Assembly: GCA_021793635.1 (NCBI GenBank)
Contig: JAJYSI010000004.1
Location: 1-28,756, forward strand
Direction of reading: 5' to 3'
Source: Bacteroidota bacterium
GTDB lineage: Bacteria > Bacteroidota > Ignavibacteria > Ignavibacteriales > Ignavibacteriaceae
Length of the DNA stretch: 28,756 nucleotides
Each line of letters begins with the position of its first letter. Positions within the stretch are counted from its first letter, which is position 1. The position numbers and the translations under genes are program-made. Shown here one piece after another: positions 1-8,328 of this stretch. The notes beneath the pieces are model-generated. The model was not told where the DNA came from and searched no databases. It saw only the letters and a list, made by a program, of their open reading frames with translations.

Positions 1-44
1 TGAATGCACTCTGAATGCACTGTGAATACACTCTGAATGCACTA
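1..44. repeat. 11-nt tandem repeat (TGAATGCACTC), 4 copies
   Basis: Four head-to-tail copies of an 11-nt unit with single-base changes (TGAATGCACTC, TGAATGCACTG, TGAATACACTC, TGAATGCACTA). The array may continue to the left of the window. It is intergenic, downstream of radA. No function is implied. Confidence 0.85.
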
Positions 45-103
45 TAACAAGCCTTCTAACGTCTTCGTCTTGCACTTGATTCATCTATTAACTTCTATCT
101 ATT

Positions 104-195
104 CCATTACTCCATTACTCCATTACTCCAACTACTCCAATCCTCCACTACTCCATTATTCCAACATTCCAATCCTCCAACATTCCATTACTCCA
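104..195. repeat. 8-nt tandem array, CCATTACT family
   Basis: About eleven units of 8 nt (CCATTACT, CCACTACT, CCATTATT, CCAACATT, CCAATCCT), one of them 9 nt long. The same octamer family recurs at 10624-10838. The open frame across it is only translated repeat. The rest of 1-270 holds no gene that I can support. Confidence 0.85.
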
Positions 196-270
196 GAGGT
201 AAATCGTTCTTATGGTGAGATATAATATTTATTTTGGATAGAAATCTGACAACAAAGGTTTGTGCGAAGC

Positions 271-1620
271 TTAACTAAAAATCAAATTAACCGCTTCGGG
301 TAAATTCTCTACGGCAATTATCTGAATTGAATTGCTGCCTTTAAGCCCCTTAAGATTATTTTTAGGAATGATGACTTTCTTAAATCCCAATTTTTCTGCT
401 TCTTGAATCCTTTTTTCAATGTTTCCGACACTGCGAATTTCTCCGCCCAACCCGACTTCTCCTATTACAACAATGTTATTGTCTACAATTTTGTCAAGTA
501 GGCTTGAAGCAATCGAACAGCAGACTGACAGATCAATTGCAGGCTCATTTATTTTTGCTCCGCCCGCCATATTCAAAAAAACATTTGTAGCGGATAACCT
601 GTAGCCGGCTCGTTTTTCAAGTACCGCAAGAAGTATTGACAAACGCCTGTAATCGAATCCGGTAGCAACACGCTGCGGATTGCCGTAATTAGACGGTGTA
701 ACAAGAGCTTGAACTTCAAGCAGAATTGGACGGGTTCCTTCCATTGTTGATGTAACTACGGAACCGGAAGATTCCTTTTCTCTTTCACTTAAAAATAATT
801 CGCTTGGGTTCTTTACTTCGGTTAATCCGTTTTCATGCATTTCAAAAACACCGATTTCATTTGTGCTTCCGAATCTATTCTTTTGTGCCCGCAAAATTCT
901 AAACGAATGATGAGACTCCCCTTCAAATTGAATTACCGTATCGACAATATGTTCTAAAATTTTCGGTCCCGCGATTATTCCATCCTTAGTTACATGCCCA
1001 ATAATTAATACGCTAAATAAATTCCTTTTTGCTTCTTGCATTAATAGAGCAGTGCATTCTCGAATCTGCGTAATTGTGCCCGGCGAGTTCTCAAGCTCGC
1101 TCCTGTACATTGTCTGGATGGAATCAATTATTACTACCGATGGGGACAAGTTGTTTATTGCCGATATTATCATGGACAAATCTGTTTCGGCAAGTACATA
1201 AAGATTATCTGATTTGATCTTTAACCGTGTAGCTCTAATCTTAATTTGTTTCTCAGATTCCTCACCCGTAACATATAAAACCTTTTCTTTGATGTTCGAT
1301 GCCGCCTGCATTGCAAGCGTTGATTTGCCAATGCCGGGATCACCGCCAAGTAGTACAATCGAGCCGGGCATCAATCCGCCGCCAAGTACCCTGTCAAATT
1401 CTTCTATGTCCGTTTTAAGCCGCTCATCTTCACTTGCAGATATTTGATTTATCTTTGAGACCGACACGTTTCCGCTATAAGCAGCGGTCTTATGTTTTGA
1501 GGTTTCCACTTTCTCTTCGGTGAATGAATTCCAACTATCGCACTCAGAACACTTACCGATCCACCTTAATGATTCGTATCCGCAACTGGAACAAATATAT
1601 TTGATCTTTGTTTTGCTCAT
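271..1620 (-). CDS. radA: DNA repair protein RadA (Sms)
   Basis: A RecA-related ATPase that helps process branched recombination intermediates (family knowledge). The 449 residues match the usual family length. An N-terminal zinc finger has Cys10, Cys13, Cys24 and Cys27. The Walker A GGDPGIGKST spans about 92-101, and the RadA-specific KNRFG motif is at 247-251. A Lon-like C-terminal domain follows. The ATG lies 12 nt after the hemG stop, so radA is probably the last gene of the haem operon transcript, an association with no obvious functional logic. Nothing is missing or broken. Confidence 0.97.
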   Translation of the reverse strand: MSKTKIKYICSSCGYESLRWIGKCSECDSWNSFTEEKVETSKHKTAAYSGNVSVSKINQISASEDERLKTDIEEFDRVLGGGLMPGSIVLLGGDPGIGKSTLAMQAASNIKEKVLYVTGEESEKQIKIRATRLKIKSDNLYVLAETDLSMIISAINNLSPSVVIIDSIQTMYRSELENSPGTITQIRECTALLMQEAKRNLFSVLIIGHVTKDGIIAGPKILEHIVDTVIQFEGESHHSFRILRAQKNRFGSTNEIGVFEMHENGLTEVKNPSELFLSEREKESSGSVVTSTMEGTRPILLEVQALVTPSNYGNPQRVATGFDYRRLSILLAVLEKRAGYRLSATNVFLNMAGGAKINEPAIDLSVCCSIASSLLDKIVDNNIVVIGEVGLGGEIRSVGNIEKRIQEAEKLGFKKVIIPKNNLKGLKGSNSIQIIAVENLPEAVNLIFS

Positions 1621-1632
1621 GCAATTCCAAGG

Positions 1633-3000
1633 TTATAGAGATTTAATTCTGTTTGATAGGATTTCGGAATTCTTAATACAATCTCCTACTGAAATTCCGC
1701 CCCTATAATTACCCCCCAATATTATTCCCCGGTTCTTCTTTTCAAATTCATCAAAATAATTTTCATGTTCTATGTAGCCAAGGTTATACTGCGGTATTGC
1801 TTTTGACCAATACCTGTAGGACTCATAAACCGGCTCCGCTGATATTTTCATAAGCTGATGAAATTCATCCTTAACTTTTTTTATTAGCGCTTGCTTGTCA
1901 ACATTTCCTACTTCGGGATTCCGTGCGCCGCCTACAAACAAGGTAAATACTGCCTTACCGGTCTCAGACCTATTCTGAAATATTACTGAACTCCAAATCG
2001 CACCAAGAAAAGATTTCTTTTCTTTTGCCGGAACCAAAAAACCAAAGCCATCAAGCGGCTGAGCAATATCCGTTTCGTTATAACCTAAAAACATCACGAG
2101 CACAGGCGGATAATAAATTTGAGACAAATGTTTGGATAACTTATCATCGAACTTCTTAAATAAATCAGCGCCAATATATGCCGGTAACGTCGAAACCAAA
2201 ATATCGCAATCAATTCTTTGAGATGATTCTCCGTGATTATAAATAACTGAATAACCCGTTCCATTTTTTTGCAAAGAGATTACCTCCGCAGAAGTAATTA
2301 CTTTTTTGCCAAGCTTATCCGCAATTGTTTTTGGAAGAATCTGCATACCGTCCTTAAAGGAAAACATCCGCGCGCTTTGTTTTGATTTCTCCGCACGCTG
2401 TTTTCTTTTCCGGATACTTTTAATAGTACCGACAATCAATCCGCCGTATTCTTCTTCAAGCGCATACAGCTTAGGGAATGCTGACTTAACGCTTAACTCT
2501 TCCGGATTACCCGCATAAACTCCTGCTACAAACGGATTGATGGCATAATCTAAAAATTCTTTTCCTAATCTTCTGGTAACAAACTCAGAGATACTTTGAT
2601 AATAGCCATCGTTAGATTTTCCGATTAGCGGCTCAATAAAAAGCCGTAACTTTGCGGCAGGTGAGAATAGTTTTGTCTTAATAAACGCAATAGGGCCCAT
2701 CGGTAGAGCATGAAGATGGTCGTTGCGAAGAATGTATCTTTTATTTCCTTCTTTGCTTGCGTACATAAGTTGATCTTGCAAGCCAAGCTCTTCTACCATC
2801 GTTCCGATTAATGGCGTAGTTTCAAGCCCGCTGTTCGGACCGCGATCGAACATATAGCCATCTTCCCAAATGCTTTCCATTGAACCGCCGACTTCGCTTT
2901 TCTTTTCCAAAACGGTTACATCATAACCGTCTTTGTCAAGTAAGTACGCCGTTGATAATCCGGAAATACCGGCGCCGAGAATCACGATTTTTTTATTCAT
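1633..3000 (-). CDS. hemG: Protoporphyrinogen oxidase, HemY-type flavoprotein
   Basis: Oxidises protoporphyrinogen IX to protoporphyrin IX using FAD. The 455-residue protein starts with a Rossmann FAD-binding segment (GAGISG at 9-14, then the acidic end of the second strand in TVLEKK). It ends with the FAD-contacting GGNYRGGISVGDCI segment typical of the HemY/PPO family. The alternative family role, coproporphyrinogen oxidation in the coproporphyrin-dependent route, is less likely because a HemN gene sits directly upstream and would make protoporphyrinogen. The Shine-Dalgarno GGAG before the ATG comes from a short repeat remnant (3006-3026). hemG and hemY are both used as names for this family. 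Confidence 0.93.
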   Translation of the reverse strand: MNKKIVILGAGISGLSTAYLLDKDGYDVTVLEKKSEVGGSMESIWEDGYMFDRGPNSGLETTPLIGTMVEELGLQDQLMYASKEGNKRYILRNDHLHALPMGPIAFIKTKLFSPAAKLRLFIEPLIGKSNDGYYQSISEFVTRRLGKEFLDYAINPFVAGVYAGNPEELSVKSAFPKLYALEEEYGGLIVGTIKSIRKRKQRAEKSKQSARMFSFKDGMQILPKTIADKLGKKVITSAEVISLQKNGTGYSVIYNHGESSQRIDCDILVSTLPAYIGADLFKKFDDKLSKHLSQIYYPPVLVMFLGYNETDIAQPLDGFGFLVPAKEKKSFLGAIWSSVIFQNRSETGKAVFTLFVGGARNPEVGNVDKQALIKKVKDEFHQLMKISAEPVYESYRYWSKAIPQYNLGYIEHENYFDEFEKKNRGIILGGNYRGGISVGDCIKNSEILSNRIKSL

Positions 3001-3005
3001 TCTTT

Positions 3006-3026
3006 TCTCCGTGCCTTTGTGTTAAA
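3006..3026 (-). repeat. Remnant of the CACAAAGGCACGGAG repeat, supplying the hemG RBS
   Basis: On the minus strand the hemN-hemG gap reads AACACAAAGGCACGGAGA, a degenerate relative of the terminal repeats of the GxxExxY cassette at 4462-4909 (ACCGCAAAGGCGCGGAGA). Its GGAG falls at normal Shine-Dalgarno distance from the hemG ATG. Confidence 0.6.
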
Positions 3027-3031
3027 TAGCT

Positions 3032-4426
3032 CTAAACAGTTCTCGAATATTTTGCGGTATCCTCTTTCCGCTCTATATAGCCGTCAAAGTTCATAGCAAT
3101 ATTACGGATCAATAATTTTCCCATTTGTGTTACTTCAATTTTATTATCGTCAAGAAGCAGCAACTCATCTTTTTGCATCTCTTTTAAGTTATTTAATCCC
3201 CATGCAAAATATTCTTTGAAGTTAATATTGAATTGTTTTTCTATTGCCGAAAAATCAAGCTCAAAATTGCACATTAATTTCATAATAACATCCCTGCGAA
3301 GAATGTCGTCATCGCTTAGTCTATATCCTTTTGCAACCGGCAATTTTTCATTATCAATCGAATTAAAATACTCCTTTTCAGTTTTGAAGTTTTGAGCATA
3401 AACATTCTGGAGCTGGCTAATAGCGGTTATTCCCATAGCATAAAGATCGCTGCCGGCGTGAGTGCTGTATCCTTGAAAATTTCTATACAATTTTTTTTCT
3501 TTTAAGGCGATAGCTAATTCATCGTCCGGTTTTGCAAAGTGATCCATACCGATAAAAACATATCCAGATGAGGTTAATTTCTCAATAGTCATTTTTAATA
3601 TTTCAAGCTTCACTTCCGGATGGGGAAGATCTTCCGGGTGAATTAAAGCCATGTGTTTCTTAACCCACGGAACATGAGCGTAATTAAATACGGCTATTCT
3701 ATCCGGCGAAATATCAATTATTTTATCAACCGTGTCGGAAAAAGAATCAATAGTTTGAAACGGAAGCCCATACATTAAATCTAAATTAATGCTGTTAAAC
3801 CCGAGCTCTCTTACCCATTTTACTGTTTGCCGGGTTATATCTTCCGGCTGAATACGGTTAACGGCTTTTTGTACTTTATCATTAAAATCTTGAACGCCCA
3901 TGCTGATGCGGTTAAAACCGTTTCTTCTTAAAGCTTCAAGATGCTCCCGTGTTAAATCGCGCGGATCAATCTCACAACCATTTTCTGAATCATCCTTAAA
4001 ATCATTTGTCCCGTTTGCGGGGAAAGAAGATTTGATGTAAGAAGCTACTTCATCAATTTCTTCCGGGCGTAAATGTGTCGGAGTTCCGCCGCCCCAATGA
4101 AGCTGAGTTACTTTTCGATCGGGCAGAATATAAGTTCTAATCATGTCGATTTCTTTTTTCAAATACCGGATATATTCTTTAACGCGGTCACGGTTGCGGG
4201 TGATAATCATATTGCATCCGCAGAAATAACAAAGAGTATCGCAGAACGGTAAATGAAAATATAGCGAAAGGTCGGGCAGCCCGGCGCCGTAATTAGTTTT
4301 TATTACTTCATCGAGATAGTTCTCGTAAGTAAAACCTTCGTTAAAATGAGGAGCCGTTGGATAGCTTGTGTAGCGCGGTCCCGGCTTATCGTACTTTTTT
4401 ATTTTTGCTAAATCTATTTCAAACAT
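3032..4426 (-). CDS. hemN: Oxygen-independent coproporphyrinogen III dehydrogenase HemN
   Basis: A radical-SAM enzyme that decarboxylates coproporphyrinogen III to protoporphyrinogen IX without oxygen. The cluster-binding motif is Cys62-x3-Cys66-x2-Cys69, followed by Cys71 as in true HemN. The N-terminal GPRYTSYPTAPHF segment and HWGGGTPTHL motif are both present. The length of 464 residues is close to E. coli HemN, and the C-terminal HemN domain is present, which argues against a HemW-type chaperone. A clear AAGGAG (4432-4437) precedes the ATG. It lies between the GxxExxY cassette and hemG in the operon. Use of this enzyme suggests an anaerobic or facultative lifestyle. Confidence 0.96.
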   Translation of the reverse strand: MFEIDLAKIKKYDKPGPRYTSYPTAPHFNEGFTYENYLDEVIKTNYGAGLPDLSLYFHLPFCDTLCYFCGCNMIITRNRDRVKEYIRYLKKEIDMIRTYILPDRKVTQLHWGGGTPTHLRPEEIDEVASYIKSSFPANGTNDFKDDSENGCEIDPRDLTREHLEALRRNGFNRISMGVQDFNDKVQKAVNRIQPEDITRQTVKWVRELGFNSINLDLMYGLPFQTIDSFSDTVDKIIDISPDRIAVFNYAHVPWVKKHMALIHPEDLPHPEVKLEILKMTIEKLTSSGYVFIGMDHFAKPDDELAIALKEKKLYRNFQGYSTHAGSDLYAMGITAISQLQNVYAQNFKTEKEYFNSIDNEKLPVAKGYRLSDDDILRRDVIMKLMCNFELDFSAIEKQFNINFKEYFAWGLNNLKEMQKDELLLLDDNKIEVTQMGKLLIRNIAMNFDGYIERKEDTAKYSRTV

Positions 4427-4461
4427 AATTAACTCCTTAATTCTTCACCGAAAATAAATCC

Positions 4462-4909
4462 TTCACCGCAAAGACGCTAAGACGCAGAGGATCAAAAATT
4501 ATTTACTTTTCGTTTAAATCCATCTACCAATTTAGGAACATTAAAATTAATTAAAAGTCCAAGTCTTTTATCTGCTAACTTCAAATAAGTTAAAATCTGA
4601 GCTTCATGAATCGGCAGCAATATTTCTACTGCTTTCAATTCGATAATAATTTCATTTTCGACTAAAATATCAATTCTAAACTCAGCATCTAAAATTTCAT
4701 TTTTATAAATTATTGGAAGCGCTGATTGTCTTTGGAATCTTAATCTTCTCAAAGTCAATTCTTTACAAAGACAAATTTCATATACACTTTCCAATAGACC
4801 CGGACCTAAATTTCTATGCACCTCAATAGAAGCATCCAAAATAATCTTACTTAGACTATTCAACTCTTCTCGATTCATAACCTTTGCGTCTCCGCGCCTT
4901 TGCGGTGAA
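4462..4909. mobile_element. GxxExxY cassette bounded by 29-bp inverted repeats
   Basis: The left end 4462-4490 (TTCACCGCAAAGACGC...) and the reverse complement of the right end 4881-4909 (TTCACCGCAAAGGCGC...) agree at 25 of 29 positions. Everything between them is essentially the GxxExxY gene, whose start and stop codons abut the repeats. The right repeat encodes the C-terminal tail of HemE. No transposase is present, so any mobility would have to be supplied in trans. No target-site duplication is evident. Confidence 0.65.
4492..4878 (-). CDS. GxxExxY family protein (PD-(D/E)XK_3-like)
   Basis: A 128-residue protein of the GxxExxY family. The signature is GPGLLESVYE near residues 26-35, and a nuclease-fold-like core reads DAEFRIDILVENEIIIELKAV (shown here only to mark the D...ExK-like positions around 62-82). 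The family is widespread in environmental bacteria and its function is unknown. Its ATG overlaps the hemE stop codon (ATGA), so it should be translationally coupled to hemE. It sits inside a pair of inverted repeats in the middle of a haem operon and has no evident link to haem synthesis, so I read it as a passenger. Confidence 0.88.
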   Translation of the reverse strand: MNREELNSLSKIILDASIEVHRNLGPGLLESVYEICLCKELTLRRLRFQRQSALPIIYKNEILDAEFRIDILVENEIIIELKAVEILLPIHEAQILTYLKLADKRLGLLINFNVPKLVDGFKRKVNNF

Positions 4910-5948
4910 ATGCCCTGCTTTCTTCTTTTACAATGTCAACAAGCGCCTTCGCCTTTTCCGGATCGACATCGGGAAGAATCCCGTGTCCCAGATTAAAGAT
5001 ATGTCCGCTACCTTCGCCATAAGAATCAAGAACCTTAATAGCTTCTTCTCTAATTTTATTTTCGCCGGCATAGAGGACAGTGGGGTCTAAGTTCCCTTGC
5101 AGCGCGACCTTACCGCCGATCTTTTTTCTCACCTCACCTAGATTCATAGTCCAGTCCAACCCGATAACATCTGCGCCTGAGTTAGAAAGCTTATCAAGGC
5201 TATGATGAACACCCTTAGAAAAAACAATTACCGGCTCACGGTTTCTTTTTATTTCCGAAATAACTTTTGTAATATATCTTAAAGAAAACTCCTCGAAATC
5301 AGTAGGTGAAAGAATACCCCCCCAGGTATCAAAAATTTGAACAGCATTAGCGCCTGCATCAATTTTTGCAGAGAGATACTTAGCCACAGCCACTGCCAAT
5401 TTATCTAAAATTCTATGAGCCAGTTGTGGATTATTATAGACCATTTTTTTTACATAAGAAAAATTCTTAGAACCCTTTCCTTCAACCATGTACGTTAAAA
5501 GCGTCCATGGTGAACCCGCAAAACCAATTAATGGCACTCTTCCGTTAAGCTCTTTTTTTGCAAGTGAAACAGCATCGAGAACATATTTTAAGTCCTTTGC
5601 AGGATCAATATCTTTAAGATTTCTTGCGTCTTCTTCATTTCTGATAGGATGCGGAAAAACGGGACCTTTGCTTTCGATCATCTGAAACTCCATTCCCATT
5701 GCTTGGGGAACCACCAAAATATCAGAAAAAATAATAGCGGCATCAACTCCGATAACATCTACCGGCTGAATTGTAACTTCCGCCGCAAGCTCAGGCGTTT
5801 GGCACATCGTAATAAAATCAGCTTTTTCCCTGACCTTTTTATATTCGGATAAATATCTACCCGCCTGCCGCATAATCCAAATAGGAGTTCTCTCGACCGG
5901 CTCTTTTCTACAAGCTCTCAAAAACAAATCATTTTTTAACTCGCTCAA
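4875..5948 (-). CDS. hemE: Uroporphyrinogen decarboxylase HemE
   Basis: Converts uroporphyrinogen III to coproporphyrinogen III by four decarboxylations. The N-terminal signature PIWIMRQAGRYL carries Arg27 and Arg31, and Asp76 in IIFSDILVV corresponds to the substrate-binding Asp of the family. The start chosen is TTG at 5946-5948, because a strong AAGGAG (5955-5960) lies at the right distance. The natural domain ends near residue 345. Residues 347-357 (FHRKGAETQRL) are encoded by the right inverted repeat of the neighbouring GxxExxY cassette, so the tail is probably an insertion scar and not a family feature. The enzyme otherwise looks intact. Confidence 0.96.
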   Translation of the reverse strand: MSELKNDLFLRACRKEPVERTPIWIMRQAGRYLSEYKKVREKADFITMCQTPELAAEVTIQPVDVIGVDAAIIFSDILVVPQAMGMEFQMIESKGPVFPHPIRNEEDARNLKDIDPAKDLKYVLDAVSLAKKELNGRVPLIGFAGSPWTLLTYMVEGKGSKNFSYVKKMVYNNPQLAHRILDKLAVAVAKYLSAKIDAGANAVQIFDTWGGILSPTDFEEFSLRYITKVISEIKRNREPVIVFSKGVHHSLDKLSNSGADVIGLDWTMNLGEVRKKIGGKVALQGNLDPTVLYAGENKIREEAIKVLDSYGEGSGHIFNLGHGILPDVDPEKAKALVDIVKEESRAFHRKGAETQRL

Positions 5949-5977
5949 ATCTATCTCCTTAGTTGACTAACTGATTT

Positions 5978-7369
5978 TTACTTATAGTAATCTACAATTG
6001 CCTTAGCCAAACCATCAATAGTGTATTCATCAGGAATAATTCTTACATGAACACCCTTATTTTCAATTGCCGTTTTAGTTGATGGTCCTATAGCAGCCAC
6101 ATCGCACTTTTCAAAGTAACTTGCCGGTTCGGATATTTTCAATATCTTCAAGAAATTGTCAAATGTTGAAGGACTTGTAAAGATGTAAAGATCCGGATTG
6201 CTTTGATTTAATTTCTCCAAATTTTCTTTAATAACTTCAGGAGGAGGAACAGAAACATTATAAACAGGAGCGCTTTTTATAATTGCTCCAAGCTTTTCAA
6301 GCTCTTCCGGAAGCTCTTCGCGACCAATAGCAGAGCGAGGAATAAAGATTACTTTGCTTTCGAGATCGTAATTTGAAAGTTCATTGATTACACCGTTAGC
6401 GCTATATTTTTGCGGGATAATATGAACAGGAATATTATTTCTTTCACAAATTGCTGCGGTTTTATTTCCAACTGCTACAATTTTAATTCTACTGAAATCA
6501 AGTTTTACATTCAAGTCATTGCATCTCGAGGTAAACATCTTTACCGCATACGCAGAAGTGAAAATTATAAAATCTATTTTTGCTTTACCCGTAATTATCG
6601 AATCAAATTGGTTCCAGCTATCCGGCGGAACAATATCAAGCGTCGGGAAAATAATTACGTTTGCGCCAAGTTGTTTAAATGTCTCGGATGATTCCTTCGA
6701 CTGTTCAATTGCCCGCGTAATGACGATGGTCTTATTTCTTAAAGGCAATGAACTTACGCTTTCAAAGTTGTAAAATAATCCATGCATTATAAAATCAAAG
6801 ACTTTTTCTCTTTCAGTAATCAATTTTTCTTCCGGAGAATTATTTTCTATGCCCCGGTGAACAGTCCCGTATACGCTCCCAAGTATCAGATCAACTGCAA
6901 AATCAGTTTCAATATTTCTGAAAAGATTTTCCAACTTACCCAATTCAATAATCCCGGCTAAAAGATTTTTCAATTCCTTTTCAAGCGTTACCAATTCAGA
7001 ACAGAGCTCGTTTTCTGTATTAAGAGATTCTTTCCGGTACATTAAGAAAAAATCCCGGTACTTCATCATAAACATATACAGATGAATTACAAACGAATGA
7101 AGCGAATCAACCCTGCTGGTTTCATCTTTTATTTTTTCTTTTAATGAAGTTGTAAGTTTTTCCATCCTCAGCTGCATGATAGAAAAATATAACTCCTCCT
7201 TTGAAGTAAAATAAGTATAAACAGTCCCTTTCGCGATGCCTGACATACTAGCAACGTCTTCCATCATCACTTCGTGATAACTTTTACGAGAAAATAAATT
7301 AGAAGCAGAATCAATAATATTTTTCCGCTTGATACTTTTTTTACTATCTCGTTTCTTTTCTGCGATCAT
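5978..7369 (-). CDS. hemD: TetR-family repressor fused to uroporphyrinogen-III synthase (HemD)
   Basis: One uninterrupted 463-residue frame holds two proteins. Residues 1-203 are a TetR-type regulator: a helix-turn-helix at about 16-62 with GIAKGTVYTYFTSKEEL, then an all-helical ligand/dimerisation domain. Residues 209-463 are a full-length HemD, starting NKTIVITRA and containing FTSAYAVKMF and FTSPSTFDNF, the two-lobed uroporphyrinogen-III synthase pattern. HemD cyclises hydroxymethylbilane made by HemC, the gene just upstream, whose stop overlaps this ATG by one base (TAATG). A separate HemD could also arise by internal initiation near the linker (Met195 or a TTG at about Leu208). A TetR-like operator lies in the operon promoter, suggesting autoregulation. 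Confidence 0.92.
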   Translation of the reverse strand: MIAEKKRDSKKSIKRKNIIDSASNLFSRKSYHEVMMEDVASMSGIAKGTVYTYFTSKEELYFSIMQLRMEKLTTSLKEKIKDETSRVDSLHSFVIHLYMFMMKYRDFFLMYRKESLNTENELCSELVTLEKELKNLLAGIIELGKLENLFRNIETDFAVDLILGSVYGTVHRGIENNSPEEKLITEREKVFDFIMHGLFYNFESVSSLPLRNKTIVITRAIEQSKESSETFKQLGANVIIFPTLDIVPPDSWNQFDSIITGKAKIDFIIFTSAYAVKMFTSRCNDLNVKLDFSRIKIVAVGNKTAAICERNNIPVHIIPQKYSANGVINELSNYDLESKVIFIPRSAIGREELPEELEKLGAIIKSAPVYNVSVPPPEVIKENLEKLNQSNPDLYIFTSPSTFDNFLKILKISEPASYFEKCDVAAIGPSTKTAIENKGVHVRIIPDEYTIDGLAKAIVDYYK

Positions 7370-8328
7370 TATTGCTTTTCATTAATGCTTGCTTGACGGG
7401 TTGTCAAGTAAATCTCATCTAATATTTTTTTTGCGCCGGCTTTTAGTAAATCTTTAGCAAGAGTTTTGCCGAGCTTTTCCGGGTCACTCTTTCGTCCTCG
7501 AATTTTCTTTCTAAATGTAATCGTACCGTCAAGCGAACCCACCAACGCATCCAGATAAATTCCGTTAGACTTTACTTGAGCTAAAGCGCCGATCGGTACC
7601 TGGCAACCGCCTTCCAGCGTTCTTAAAAGAGAACGCTCCGCTAGCACGGCTAAATAAGTCGCTTCGTCGTGAATCGATTTCAAAACATCATCAACGAATC
7701 TATTTTCTTCGCGTATTTCTATACCAAGCGCACCCTGTCCTACTGCGGGTAACATTTCGTCGGTGGTGATAATTGAAGAAATGTGCTTGCTAAGCTTTAA
7801 CCTCTCAACACCGGCGCGGGCAAGGATTATTCCATCCCAATTCGATTTCAAAAACTTTTCGATCCTTGTAGGAACATTTCCGCGAAGCTCTGTCATTATA
7901 ATATCCGGACGTAGATGCATAAGCTGAGTTTTTCTTCGCAGCGAGCCGGTTGCAACTACAGCATTCTCTTTTAATGTTTGCAGGGTGATGCCTTTTTTCT
8001 TTGCAATCAGAACATCCTCAACCGCGTGGCGTTTTGAAACTGCCGCAAGTTTTAGTCCTTCAGGAATCTGTGTTTGTAAATCTTTTAAACTGTGAACAGC
8101 AAGATCAATTTGACCGCTTAAAAGAGCGGCTTCAAGCTCCTTTGTAAATAAACTTTTGTCGCCGATTTTGGAAAGGGCTACGTTAAGAATTTTGTCCCCG
8201 GTAGTCTTAATAATTTTAATTTCAACAGAGATCTTTTTGTTATATTTCTGTAACTCTCTTTTAACAAAATTAGCTTGCCATAGCGCTAATTCGCTTCCGC
8301 GGGAACCGATGATAATCTTATTTTTCAC
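7369..8328 (-). CDS. hemC: Porphobilinogen deaminase (hydroxymethylbilane synthase) HemC
   Basis: Polymerises four porphobilinogens into hydroxymethylbilane on a dipyrromethane cofactor. Numbered from the longest open frame, the cofactor-binding Cys is Cys249 in LEGGCQVPIGA and the catalytic Asp is Asp90 in HSLKDLQ. The GSLRRK and LRGNVPTR phosphate/propionate-binding segments are also present. I chose the GTG at 8326-8328 because AGGAAG (8335-8340) precedes it by 6 nt and the product then begins KNKIIIGSRGSELALWQA, as in the family. An ATG at 8349 gives seven extra residues and remains possible. The gene overlaps the end of hemA and the start of the TetR-hemD gene. Confidence 0.95.
   Translation of the reverse strand: MKNKIIIGSRGSELALWQANFVKRELQKYNKKISVEIKIIKTTGDKILNVALSKIGDKSLFTKELEAALLSGQIDLAVHSLKDLQTQIPEGLKLAAVSKRHAVEDVLIAKKKGITLQTLKENAVVATGSLRRKTQLMHLRPDIIMTELRGNVPTRIEKFLKSNWDGIILARAGVERLKLSKHISSIITTDEMLPAVGQGALGIEIREENRFVDDVLKSIHDEATYLAVLAERSLLRTLEGGCQVPIGALAQVKSNGIYLDALVGSLDGTITFRKKIRGRKSDPEKLGKTLAKDLLKAGAKKILDEIYLTTRQASINEKQ

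Noticed and set aside
104..195. CRISPR-like array
   Set aside because: Units are 8 nt with no spacers; this is a simple tandem repeat, as is 10624-10838.
37..225. 62-codon open frame on the plus strand
   Set aside because: It is translated octamer repeat (SITPLLHYSN pattern) with no RBS and no protein-like character.
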